From assembly GCA_045636325.1 (NCBI GenBank), contig JAZTXH010000009.1:62001-126000 (forward strand): DNA of 64,000 bases, given 5' to 3'. Positions within the stretch are counted from its first letter, which is position 1. Every line of letters begins with the position of its first letter. The notes under the pieces were generated by a model. That model had not been told where the DNA came from. It did no database searches and worked only from the letters and a program-made list of their open reading frames with translations. The stretch comes from CAKSHP01 sp045636325 (lineage in GTDB: Bacteria > Bacillota > Clostridia > UBA1381 > UMGS1253). This document shows positions 33,506 to 42,443 of the stretch, in pieces. Both the position numbers and the translations under genes were made by a program.

Positions 33506-36500
33506 TTAAAGCTCAACATATCCGTCAAACACTTTGACTGCCTCACCGGTCATAAATACATCCTCATCAGTATATTTTATGTGAAGCTCACCGCCGCGAA
33601 GTTTAACCTTAATATCTTCGTTTTTGGGGCAATATCCATTTTCAACTGCCGCCACAACCGCCGCACATGCACCGGTTCCGCATGCCCATGTTTCGCCGTT
33701 GCCGCGCTCCCACACACGCATTCTTATGGATTTGTCATCCATAACACAAACAAACTCAACATTTACTCTTTCTGGAAACAACTCGCAATTTTCAATTTCA
33801 GGACCAATTTTTTCAATGTCCATTTTTTCAATGTCATTACTGAATATAACGCAATGGGGATTTCCCATTGAAACGCATGTAATATCGTAGTGTTTTCCTG
33901 CGATTTCTACACTGTGGCAAACAACTTTTTCTCCATCAATATTTACCGGAACATCTTCCGGCTTAACAGAAGCTTGACCCATATCCACAGCTGCCATAAA
34001 CACACTGTCATTCTTTAAAAACACCTTAAGTGTTTTTATGCCGCTCATTGTTTCTATCTTCATAACATCCTTTTTAACAATGCCTTTATCATAAAGGAAT
34101 TTTGCCACACAACGTATAGCATTGCCACCCATCTTGCCTTCGCTGCCGTCAACATTGAATATGCGCATTTTTGCATCTGCCGCATCGGAAGAATAAATAA
34201 GCACCACGCCGTCTGCACCCACAGAAAATCTTCTGTCACACAAACGAATAGCAAGTCCTTCAGGATTATCTATCTTTTGCTCCATACAGTTAATATAAAT
34301 ATAGTCATTACCACAGGTATGCATCTTTGTAAACTGAATCTTAAGCTTATCTTCACGCATACTGTTTATATCAACAATCTCAGTTGTATGCTCCGAATAA
34401 CGGCTCATCAGACTGTCTGCTATTGCATTGGCAGTATCAATAGAAGTAAGACACGGAATATTTCTTTCTACTGCCTTTCTTCTTATCTTAACACTGTCAC
34501 GTGTGGGAATTCTTCCCTTTGTAGATGTTGAAATAACATAGCTTAGCTTACCACTTTCAATAAGCTCGAGAGTGTTATTATCACCCTCATGAATTTTATT
34601 TACAACGCTTACTTCAAGACCTGCATCTCTTAAAACCTTTGCTGTTCCCCTTGTAGAGTAAAGCTCAAATCCCATATCAGAGAATTTCTTTGCTAGGTCA
34701 AATACTTCGCTTTTATCAGAATCACGAACAGTTATAAATACTCCGCCTGTTTTATTGAGTTTATATCCGCTTGCTGCAAGACCTTTATAAAGCGCCTCCT
34801 GAAGATTCTGAGCAACACCCAAAACCTCACCGGTAGATTTCATTTCAGGGCCTAACTGGTTATCCACATTAATAAGCTTTTCAAAACTGAATACAGGCAC
34901 CTTAACCGCCACATAAGACGAAAGCTTATAAAGACCTGTTCCATAACCCATATCCTTAAGCTTTTCGCCAAGCATAGCACGGGTAGCAAGGTCAACCATG
35001 GGAATTCCCGTTACCTTACTGATATAAGGAATTGTTCTTGATGCTCTGGGGTTAACCTCAATAACATAAAGCTCGTCATCATATATAACATACTGAATGT
35101 TAACAAGCCCATAGGTTTTCATTTCGACCGCAAGGTTTTTAGTACATTCAATAATTCTGTCACGCATTTTGTCATCAAGATTAAATGCAGGATATACCGC
35201 AATTGAGTCTCCCGAGTGAACACCCGCGCGCTCAATATGCTCCATAATGCCGGGAATTAATATTTCTTCACCATCACATATAGCGTCAACCTCAATTTCC
35301 GTACCCATAAGATATTTATCAATAAGCACCGGATTTTTAATGTTCTGTGCAAGAATAATTGACATATATTCTCTTACATCTTCATCGGAAAATGCGATAA
35401 TCATATTCTGTCCGCCAAGAACGTATGAAGGACGCAAAAGCACCGGATAACCAAGCTTATGAGCAACATCCAGCGCTTCACATGCCGCCATTACAGTGTA
35501 ACCGCTGGGACGTTCAATATGAAGCTTTTCCAAAAGCGCATCAAAACGTTCTCTGTCTTCTGCCATATCAATACTGTCAGCAGATGTACCAAGAATGTTC
35601 ATTCCTATTTCATCAAGATAATTTGTAAGTTTGATTGCAGTCTGACCGCCAAATGCTACAACAACTCCAAAAGGATTTTCTGTTTTTATAATATCTGTTA
35701 CATCTTCTTTTGTAAGCGGCTCAAAATAGAGTCTATCTGATGTATCAAAGTCTGTTGAAACAGTCTCAGGGTTATTATTTACTATAACAACATCATATCC
35801 AAGCTCTTTAAGTGCCCATACACAATGAACAGATGCATAGTCAAATTCTATACCCTGACCAATTCTTATAGGACCTGAACCAAATACTATAATTGTCTTC
35901 TTTTTATCTTTTTTATTTTTCAAAAATTCTTCTGCTTCGTTTTCATCATCAAATGTTGAGTAGAAATACGGTGTCTGTGCTTCAAACTCAGCCGCACAAG
36001 TGTCAACCATTTTAAACACTGCGCTTCTCTTGTTTATAATCTTCTGACCTGAAAGTCTTTCAATAACACTATCCATATATCCAAGCTTCTTTGCTTCAAT
36101 ATAAAGCTCGTCTGTAAGCGTTTCACTTTCAAGACGCTTCTGCATATTAGAAAGATTCAAAAGCTTGTATAAGAACCAGTTATCAATTTTTGTTATATCA
36201 TTTATTTCTTCACAGCTTACCCCACGATACAGCGCTTCATATACCATGAACAAACGAAGGTCATTACAATCATAAAGTGCTTCATGAAGTTCTTCATCTG
36301 TCTTTGATTTTGCACCCTTATAGCTTAAAGTATCAAGTGAAATTTCAGCGCCGCGAACAGCCTTCATCATTGCAGCTTCAAAATTATCAGCAATACTCAT
36401 AACCTCACCGGTAGCTTTCATCTGTGTTCCAAGAGCACGCTTTGCATATACAAACTTATCAAATGGCCATTTGGGGAATTTAACAACAACATAATCGATA

Positions 36501-37546
36501 GAAGGCTCAAAACAAGCATATGTTGTTCCCGTAACGGCATTTTTAATTTCGCTTAATTCATAACCGATAGCAATTTTTGCTGCAACCTTCGCAATCGGGT
36601 AACCTGTCGCCTTTGAAGCCAACGCTGATGAACGTGAAACTCTGGGGTTAACCTCAATAACTGCATATTCAAAGCTGTCAGGCTTTAGTGCAAACTGACA
36701 GTTACATCCGCCTTCAATTCCAAGCTCGTTAACAATTGCCAAAGCTGCACTTCTTAACATCTGATATTCTTTATCAGAAAGTGTAACTGCCGGTGCAACA
36801 ACTATTGAGTCCCCTGTGTGCACACCAACAGGGTCAAAGTTTTCCATGCTGCAGACAGTAATTGCATTTCCCTTACTGTCACGGATAACTTCAAACTCTA
36901 TTTCTTTCCAGCCAGAAATACATTTTTCAACCAATACCTGATGTATGGGCGAAAGGTCAAGCCCATTCTGGCAGATTTCTTTCATTTCTTCATCGTTATT
37001 TACAATACCGCCGCCAGTACCTCCAAGGGTAAATGCAGGTCTTATAATAACGGGATATTCAATCTCATGAGCAAAAGCCATACCGCTTTCCAAATCATTT
37101 ACAACAGTTGACGGGATACACGGCTGATTAATTTTATCCATCATATCCTTAAACATCTGTCGGTCTTCAGCGCGGTCAATTGTTTCAACTCGTGCACCCA
37201 AAAGTTTTACACCATGTTCTTCTAAAAAGCCTTCTTTTGCGAGTTTCATAGACATTGTAAGACCTGTCTGACCGCCAAGAGTTGACAAAAGGCTGTCAGG
37301 CTTCTCTTTTTCAATAATTCTTTTAAGTGTTGTAATATCAAGGGATTCAATATATATTTTATCCGCCATTTTATTATCTGTCATAATTGTTGCAGGATTT
37401 GAGTTTACCAAAACAACCTCAAGCCCATCTTCTTTTAAAGCACGACATGCCTGAGTTCCCGCATAGTCAAATTCAGCTGCCTGACCAATGACAATAGGTC
37501 CAGAGCCAATAACCATTACTTTCTTTATATCCTTATTAAGTGGCAT
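33506..37546 (-). CDS. carB-dapF: Carbamoyl-phosphate synthase large subunit fused to diaminopimelate epimerase
   Basis: One 1346-residue frame. Residues 1 to about 1055 are CarB: two ATP-grasp halves (MVIGSGPIVIGQAAEFDYAG and IVFGSGPIRIGQGIEFDYAS open them) and a C-terminal MGS-like allosteric domain (GGVFITVRDSDKSEVF). From about residue 1066 the sequence is a whole DapF: FTKMHTCGNDYIYIN, catalytic Cys in GGNAIRCVAKFL, second catalytic Cys in WACGTGACAA. No stop or Shine-Dalgarno site separates the parts. CarB makes carbamoyl phosphate for pyrimidines and arginine; DapF converts LL- to meso-diaminopimelate for peptidoglycan and lysine. carA ends at its start codon. Confidence 0.93.
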   Translation of the reverse strand: MPLNKDIKKVMVIGSGPIVIGQAAEFDYAGTQACRALKEDGLEVVLVNSNPATIMTDNKMADKIYIESLDITTLKRIIEKEKPDSLLSTLGGQTGLTMSMKLAKEGFLEEHGVKLLGARVETIDRAEDRQMFKDMMDKINQPCIPSTVVNDLESGMAFAHEIEYPVIIRPAFTLGGTGGGIVNNDEEMKEICQNGLDLSPIHQVLVEKCISGWKEIEFEVIRDSKGNAITVCSMENFDPVGVHTGDSIVVAPAVTLSDKEYQMLRSAALAIVNELGIEGGCNCQFALKPDSFEYAVIEVNPRVSRSSALASKATGYPIAKVAAKIAIGYELSEIKNAVTGTTYACFEPSIDYVVVKFPKWPFDKFVYAKRALGTQMKATGEVMSIADNFEAAMMKAVRGAEISLDTLSYKGAKSKTDEELHEALYDCNDLRLFMVYEALYRGVSCEEINDITKIDNWFLYKLLNLSNMQKRLESETLTDELYIEAKKLGYMDSVIERLSGQKIINKRSAVFKMVDTCAAEFEAQTPYFYSTFDDENEAEEFLKNKKDKKKTIIVFGSGPIRIGQGIEFDYASVHCVWALKELGYDVVIVNNNPETVSTDFDTSDRLYFEPLTKEDVTDIIKTENPFGVVVAFGGQTAIKLTNYLDEIGMNILGTSADSIDMAEDRERFDALLEKLHIERPSGYTVMAACEALDVAHKLGYPVLLRPSYVLGGQNMIIAFSDEDVREYMSIILAQNIKNPVLIDKYLMGTEIEVDAICDGEEILIPGIMEHIERAGVHSGDSIAVYPAFNLDDKMRDRIIECTKNLAVEMKTYGLVNIQYVIYDDELYVIEVNPRASRTIPYISKVTGIPMVDLATRAMLGEKLKDMGYGTGLYKLSSYVAVKVPVFSFEKLINVDNQLGPEMKSTGEVLGVAQNLQEALYKGLAASGYKLNKTGGVFITVRDSDKSEVFDLAKKFSDMGFELYSTRGTAKVLRDAGLEVSVVNKIHEGDNNTLELIESGKLSYVISTSTKGRIPTRDSVKIRRKAVERNIPCLTSIDTANAIADSLMSRYSEHTTEIVDINSMREDKLKIQFTKMHTCGNDYIYINCMEQKIDNPEGLAIRLCDRRFSVGADGVVLIYSSDAADAKMRIFNVDGSEGKMGGNAIRCVAKFLYDKGIVKKDVMKIETMSGIKTLKVFLKNDSVFMAAVDMGQASVKPEDVPVNIDGEKVVCHSVEIAGKHYDITCVSMGNPHCVIFSNDIEKMDIEKIGPEIENCELFPERVNVEFVCVMDDKSIRMRVWERGNGETWACGTGACAAVVAAVENGYCPKNEDIKVKLRGGELHIKYTDEDVFMTGEAVKVFDGYVEL

Positions 37547-38631
37547 TATTCTGCTCCTCCTTCTACTATCATTTTAACAAATTTATCAAATAAAAATTCT
37601 GTATCCAACGGACCTGCCGCACCTTCCGGATGGAATTCAACAGAAAATGCAGGTGCGTTAGTTAAGCTTATACCCTCACAAGCGCCATCGTTTGCATTTT
37701 CAAAGCTTACTTTCACATTTTCAGGAAAACTTTCCGGAACAAGAGCATATCCGTGGCTCTGACATGTTATATATATTCTGCCTGTTTTAACATCCTTTGC
37801 AGGCTGATTTTCACCTCTGTGACCATACTTTAATTTCTCACTTTTTGCCCCCTGAGAAAGGCCTAAAAGCTGATGGCCCATACTTATACCGAACATAGGA
37901 ATCTTTTCATCGCAAAGTTTTTTAACCTCTGCTATAATACTTTTGTTTTCGCCCGGGTCTCCGGGTCCTCCTGATAAAACAACGCCGTCAGCCTTATATG
38001 ACATAATAGCTTTCGCTGTTGTATCCGCCGGCACTCTTATAACAGTTACATCGCGTTTTAAAAGTTGACGGATAACTGCCTCTTTTGTGCCAAGGTCTAA
38101 TAAAACTATCTTGCGTTTTTCCTTTTCAGCTCTGTAAATCTTTACTTCTTTACAAGTAACTTCGCTGACAGGATTTACTATCTTATGGCTTTTTATTTCT
38201 TCAATCTCTTTTTCATTTATCTTGTCGGAATATGCAATTCTCCCGTTCATAACACCATATTCACGAACGATTTTAGTAAGTCGCCTCGTGTCTATATCGT
38301 AAAGTCCCGGAATTTTATTTTCCTTCAAGTATGAATCAATGTCACCTTCACATCTGAAATTAGATGGATGCTCGCACCAACTTTTAACAATATATGCACC
38401 AATATACGGTTTATCGCTTTCAAAATCCGAACTTATAACCCCGTAATTTCCAAGGCTTGGAAATGTCTGAGTGACAATCTGACCGTAAAGGCTTGGGTCC
38501 GTAATTGTTTCAAGATATCCCGACATGGAAGTAGTAAAAACAACTTCACCAGTTACCTCTTTTTCATAACCAAAGCTTTTACCTTTGAAAACAGTTCCAT
38601 TTTCAAGAATAAGATAAGCTTCTTTTGCCAT
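37546..38631 (-). CDS. carA: Carbamoyl-phosphate synthase small subunit with Ser in place of the catalytic Cys
   Basis: The 361-residue protein has the CarA N-terminal domain (GYLETITDPSLYGQIVTQTF) and a class I glutamine amidotransferase domain. The nucleophile motif, normally GICLGHQ, reads GISMGHQLLGL; the Ser codon AGT at 37882-37884 (residue 250) is unambiguous. The His-Glu pair in VEFHPEG is kept, but the usual QNHG reads QSHG and the DxGxKxNI region reads DLGTKEAV. Glutamine hydrolysis is therefore unlikely and the enzyme may use free ammonia, as vertebrate CPS I does with the same Cys-to-Ser change. It overlaps carB-dapF by one base. Confidence 0.92.
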   Translation of the reverse strand: MAKEAYLILENGTVFKGKSFGYEKEVTGEVVFTTSMSGYLETITDPSLYGQIVTQTFPSLGNYGVISSDFESDKPYIGAYIVKSWCEHPSNFRCEGDIDSYLKENKIPGLYDIDTRRLTKIVREYGVMNGRIAYSDKINEKEIEEIKSHKIVNPVSEVTCKEVKIYRAEKEKRKIVLLDLGTKEAVIRQLLKRDVTVIRVPADTTAKAIMSYKADGVVLSGGPGDPGENKSIIAEVKKLCDEKIPMFGISMGHQLLGLSQGAKSEKLKYGHRGENQPAKDVKTGRIYITCQSHGYALVPESFPENVKVSFENANDGACEGISLTNAPAFSVEFHPEGAAGPLDTEFLFDKFVKMIVEGGAE

Positions 38632-38771
38632 AATATATTTCCTCCTGTACGTAATTTATATATTTCACTTATATTTTTCCGCATTATTCGCCGTATTAAT
38701 ATTTTAGCCATACGGTATATGTATTTTTATAAACTTGATATATTTTTGTTTTTTATTGGCTTTATATACAC

Positions 38772-38834
38772 AAAGAGCAGAGTGAATACCATCCTCTGCT
38801 CTTTTATTATACACTATTTCTAAAAAAATGTAAA
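38772..38834 (-). promoter_or_regulatory. carA promoter and 5'-end hairpin
   Basis: TTTACA, 17 bases, TATAAT (38806-38834) on the minus strand. Almost at the expected start of transcription is a perfect 11-base stem AAAGAGCAGAG/CTCTGCTCTTT with an 11-base loop (38772-38804). It lacks a T run and its loop does not match the PyrR-binding consensus. The rest of the 5' region down to the carA start (38632-38771) shows no other structure I can support. Confidence 0.65.
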
Positions 38835-38942
38835 GCAATTTAACAGGTCTTTTTTAATGTATAATAAAAGTTTTTTAAGTTGTTGTCATTTTGCACTTTT
38901 TTCAAAAGCATCAAATAAAAATACAATTGCACAATGACTAAA

Positions 38943-39206
38943 CTAAATACATATCCTGTAATAGATAATCGGATTTTTAAAAAATGCATCCGCTCTCTTT
39001 TGCTTTATTTCCATTTTTAAATCAAAAACACTGTCTTTCAAACCATTTCTAATCATATCTTTGCTTTTTATTTTTAAAATAAAAGGTGAAAAATATTTAA
39101 AATCCGCACACACATAATAACATCCGTCAAATAATGCTGACATCTTATACTTCACAGCTGTTATTCCATTTTTAATTTTGCTGTTATAAAATTTTTCAGC
39201 AAGCAT
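38943..39206 (-). CDS. Small protein of unknown function (87 residues)
   Basis: The ATG at 39206 is preceded by a textbook AAAGGAG site, which supports real translation; the frame itself opens further up but without such a site. The product starts MLAEKFYNSKIKNGITAVKY and is basic and aromatic-rich (YYVCADFKYFSPFILKIKS), with no membrane helix or motif that I recognise. It has its own consensus promoter and a terminator in its leader, so expression is probably controlled by attenuation. Function unknown. Confidence 0.6.
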   Translation of the reverse strand: MLAEKFYNSKIKNGITAVKYKMSALFDGCYYVCADFKYFSPFILKIKSKDMIRNGLKDSVFDLKMEIKQKRADAFFKNPIIYYRICI

Positions 39207-39252
39207 AAAAAATCTCCTTTCAAAAAAAAACGCGAAATCCATACTTTTACAT

Positions 39253-39287
39253 AAAAAAAGACATCCGGATACAATAACCTAATGTCT
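39253..39287 (-). terminator. Terminator inside the leader of the 87-residue gene
   Basis: AGACAT pairs with ATGTCT, extended by a partly paired GG/CC segment, and is followed by seven T on the minus strand. It sits between the promoter at 39322-39350 and the start at 39206, so it is an attenuator or the end of a short RNA of about 60 bases. Confidence 0.65.
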
Positions 39288-39321
39288 GTGTATGCAAATT
39301 TTCATCACACATATTTATTAT

Positions 39322-39350
39322 AGTATATATTACACTAACATATTTGTCAA
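39322..39350 (-). promoter_or_regulatory. Consensus promoter upstream of the attenuated small gene
   Basis: TTGACA, 17 bases, TATACT on the minus strand. The rest of the divergent gap to 39617 is very A+T-rich with no gene visible. Confidence 0.7.
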
Positions 39351-39617
39351 TAGCTTTATCCTAATTTTGGCGAAAAAAAGCAATTTTTAATAAGTTTTTT
39401 AAAATTTTTTATAGATTTTTTTATTCCTTGGAATTTGAATTCTTTTTAATTTTGTTTCTTAAATTATAAAATTATAATTTATAACACACCTTAACATATT
39501 TTTTAATCAAGCTTGTCCCTCAAGCTTAATATAGCCAAGCTTTTACTTAATAAAATTAAGTTTACTGTGCTTTTTATTTGTTTTAAAAAGACATTTACTC
39601 ACCTTTTTAAAAATCCG

Positions 39618-39646
39618 TTGACTTTTTATATGAATCCGTGTATACT
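39618..39646 (+). promoter_or_regulatory. Promoter for glnN
   Basis: TTGACT, 17 bases, TATACT on the plus strand, followed by a short leader with a terminator-like hairpin. Confidence 0.75.
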
Positions 39647-39665
39647 GTAAAATGTAAAATTGTTA

Positions 39666-39697
39666 AACGCTGTGATTGGTGTTCACAGTGTTTTTTT
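39666..39697 (+). terminator. Terminator-like attenuator in the glnN leader
   Basis: AACGCTGTGA pairs with TCACAGTGTT (one G-T pair) around a 7-base loop and is followed by seven T. It starts only about 13 bases after the expected transcription start and ends before the GAAAGGGG ribosome site of glnN, so most transcripts should stop unless it is disrupted. Confidence 0.75.
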
Positions 39698-39722
39698 AAT
39701 CATTTGAAAGGGGCATTGATAA

Positions 39723-41819
39723 ATGAAAAATATTCCCGATTTATTTGGCTCAATGGTTTTTAACACTCACGTTATGCGTGAGCGTCTGCCTAAATCAACA
39801 TATGATGAGCTTCTCAAAGCGATAGATGAAGGTCTTCCTTTAGAGCCGGAAGTTGCAAACGTTGTTGCAAATGCAATGAAAGACTGGGCTATAGAAAAAG
39901 GTGTAACTCATTATACTCACTGGTTTCAGCCTATGACTGGTATTACTGCAGAAAAGCACGACAGCTTTATATCACCCTATGGTGAAGATTCCGTTATAAT
40001 GGAATTTTCCGGAAAAGAATTAATTAAAGGCGAGCCTGATGCATCAAGCTTTCCTTCCGGTGGTCTTCGTGCAACATTTGAAGCAAGAGGCTACACTGCA
40101 TGGGACCCCACATCCTTTGCTTTTATAAAAGATAACACCCTTTGTATTCCCACTGCTTTTTGCTCATACACCGGCGAAGCACTTGACAAAAAGACTCCTC
40201 TTCTGCGTTCAATAGAGGTTATTGATAAGCAGGCAATGAGAATTCTGCGTCTTTTTGGAAATACAACCGCAAAAAAAGTTATTACAACCGTTGGTCCTGA
40301 GCAGGAATATTTCCTTATAGATAAAAAGCTTTATGATGAAAGAAAAGACCTTATTTATACCGGCAGAACTCTTTTCGGTGCTCCTGCACCAAAAGGTCAG
40401 CAGCTTGATGACCATTATTTCGGAACAATAAAACCTAGAGTTGCCGCGTATATGAAAGAGCTTGATGAGGAGCTCTGGAAGCTTGGTGTTCTGGCAAAAA
40501 CAAAGCATAACGAGGCAGCTCCTGCACAGCATGAGCTTGCACCCATATTTGCTACAACAAATATTGCAACCGATCACAATCAGCTTACAATGGAAATAAT
40601 GAAAAGAGTTGCCACAAAACATGGTCTTGTATGTCTTCTTCATGAAAAACCGTTTCAGAGCGTAACCGGCAGTGGCAAGCACAATAACTGGTCACTTTCC
40701 ACCGATACTGGCGAAAACCTTTTAAAACCCACAAGTAAGCCCCATGAAAACAAGCAATTTTTACTTTTCCTTTGCGCTGTTATCAAAGCAGTTTATGAAC
40801 ATCAAGATTTACTCAGAATTTCAATTGCCAGCGCAGGGAATGATCATCGTCTTGGTGCTGACGAGGCTCCGCCCGCTATAGTTTCTATGTTTATAGGCGA
40901 TGATTTGGAAGAAGTTTTGAATGCAATTGCAAACGATAAAGAATACATAAAGAACGCAACAAAATATATTGACAGCGGCACACATGCATTGCCAGATTTG
41001 AAAAAGGACACAACAGATCGTAACCGCACATCTCCATTTGCATTCACCGGAAACAAATTTGAGTTTCGTATGCTTGGCTCTTCTTTCTCTGTTGCCGCTC
41101 CCAATACAATTTTAAACACCATAGTTGCAAGTGTATTGGACGAATTTGCAACAGAGCTTGAATCAGCAAATGATTTTTCATCTGCGGTCGACGCCCTCAT
41201 CAAGAAAACTGCAAAAAAATACAAAGATATTATTATTTTCAACGGCAACAACTATTCTGATGAATGGGTAAAAGAAGCTGAAAGACGCGGCCTTTACAAC
41301 TTAAAAACTACTCCTGATGCAATTCCTCTTCTTACAAGCAAAAAGAATGTTGATTTGTTCACAAAATACGGTGTTTATTCTGAAATTGAACTTCATTCAA
41401 GATGTGACATACTTTTGGAAAACTACTCAAAAATACTAAACATCGAAGCAAACACGATGCTTGAAATGGCCAAGAAAGATATTCTGCCTGCAGTTATCAG
41501 CTTTACAAAAGAGCTTGCTGAAACATTAAATGCAAAAAAGACTCTTTCTTTAGATGTTTCATGCTTTGCAGAAGAAGAACTTTTAAAGAGAGTTTCTCTT
41601 CTTTCTGAAAATCTCTACCGCAGAATCCAGACTCTTGAAAAAGCGGTTTCGGGCGCAAAAAATGTATCCGATACAGAAAAACTTGCCGTATATTATAAAG
41701 ACAAAGTTCTTTCGGCAATGAATTACCTTCGCGAAAGCGCAGATACTTTAGAAACCATCGTTGGTGAAAAATACTGGCCATTCCCCTCTTACGGAAAGCT
41801 TTTGTTCTCAGTCAACTGA
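39723..41819 (+). CDS. glnN: Glutamine synthetase type III
   Basis: The 698-residue enzyme makes glutamine from glutamate, ammonia and ATP. Its size and motifs are those of GSIII: THWFQPMTGITAEKHDSF near the N-terminus, FPSGGLRATFEARGYTAWDP, GPEQEYFLIDK, AKTKHNEAAPAQHELAP (metal and substrate site) and NRTSPFAFTGNKFEFR. It stands alone on the plus strand with its own promoter and an attenuator-like leader, pointing to nitrogen control by transcript termination. It lies about 1 kb from carA, the ammonia-related subunit discussed above. Confidence 0.96.
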   Translation: MKNIPDLFGSMVFNTHVMRERLPKSTYDELLKAIDEGLPLEPEVANVVANAMKDWAIEKGVTHYTHWFQPMTGITAEKHDSFISPYGEDSVIMEFSGKELIKGEPDASSFPSGGLRATFEARGYTAWDPTSFAFIKDNTLCIPTAFCSYTGEALDKKTPLLRSIEVIDKQAMRILRLFGNTTAKKVITTVGPEQEYFLIDKKLYDERKDLIYTGRTLFGAPAPKGQQLDDHYFGTIKPRVAAYMKELDEELWKLGVLAKTKHNEAAPAQHELAPIFATTNIATDHNQLTMEIMKRVATKHGLVCLLHEKPFQSVTGSGKHNNWSLSTDTGENLLKPTSKPHENKQFLLFLCAVIKAVYEHQDLLRISIASAGNDHRLGADEAPPAIVSMFIGDDLEEVLNAIANDKEYIKNATKYIDSGTHALPDLKKDTTDRNRTSPFAFTGNKFEFRMLGSSFSVAAPNTILNTIVASVLDEFATELESANDFSSAVDALIKKTAKKYKDIIIFNGNNYSDEWVKEAERRGLYNLKTTPDAIPLLTSKKNVDLFTKYGVYSEIELHSRCDILLENYSKILNIEANTMLEMAKKDILPAVISFTKELAETLNAKKTLSLDVSCFAEEELLKRVSLLSENLYRRIQTLEKAVSGAKNVSDTEKLAVYYKDKVLSAMNYLRESADTLETIVGEKYWPFPSYGKLLFSVN

Positions 41820-41833
41820 TTTAAAGATAAAAC

Positions 41834-41870
41834 AAAAAATCAACTTCAAATTAATGAAGTTGATTTTTTT
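41834..41870. terminator. Bidirectional terminator between glnN and pgsA
   Basis: A 15-base perfect stem, AAAAAATCAACTTCA with its complement, and a 6-base loop, with A and T runs that suit both converging genes. Confidence 0.9.
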
Positions 41871-41873
41871 TAA

Positions 41874-42443
41874 TTATTTCTTAAAATCAATAATGCTCCA
41901 ATTATGTATTATGTATTCAGCTCCTGAATAAACAGTTATAAATACCATTACCCATATTCCGATTTCAATTGCGATGCTTACAAGGGTTATATCGTAAACA
42001 TTAAAACATTTTGCCGCCATAATCGCAACAATAACAACAATCTGAATAACTGTTTTAAGCTTGCCTGAAAAACCTGCAGCAATAACCTTACCTGAGCCCA
42101 TTGCAACAGTTCTTAATCCCGTAACCATAAATTCTCTTGCAATAATTATTATTACCGCCACAGAGTAAATCCAACCGAATTCTATCATGCATAAAAGGGC
42201 GGAAATAACTAAAATCTTATCTGCCAAAGGGTCAATAAATTTACCAAAGTCCGTTACCTGATTATAATGCCTTGCAATATAGCCATCAACTCCGTCAGTT
42301 GCTGCCGCTACAATAAAGATTATCATTGCAATAAAGTCTGCACAACCTATCACCTTGGGCATATAATACCCCAACATAAAAAACACAATAAAAACCGGAA
42401 TCATAAAAATTCTTACCATTGTTACCTTACTTGCTGTTGTCAT
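41874..42443 (-). CDS. pgsA: CDP-diacylglycerol-glycerol-3-phosphate 3-phosphatidyltransferase
   Basis: A 189-residue membrane enzyme that makes phosphatidylglycerol phosphate. The CDP-alcohol transferase motif is complete: DGVDGYIARHYNQVTDFGKF followed by IDPLADK. About five membrane helices are visible. It overlaps rimO by four bases; rimO-pgsA is a common Firmicute pairing. Confidence 0.94.
   Translation of the reverse strand: MTTASKVTMVRIFMIPVFIVFFMLGYYMPKVIGCADFIAMIIFIVAAATDGVDGYIARHYNQVTDFGKFIDPLADKILVISALLCMIEFGWIYSVAVIIIIAREFMVTGLRTVAMGSGKVIAAGFSGKLKTVIQIVVIVAIMAAKCFNVYDITLVSIAIEIGIWVMVFITVYSGAEYIIHNWSIIDFKK

Noticed and set aside
38640..38810. PyrR-binding leader before carA
   Set aside because: The hairpin loop does not carry the PyrR consensus and no terminator/antiterminator pair is visible.
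39666..39697. ANTAR-type antitermination target before glnN
   Set aside because: ANTAR targets have two hairpins with conserved six-base loops; only one hairpin with a seven-base loop is present.
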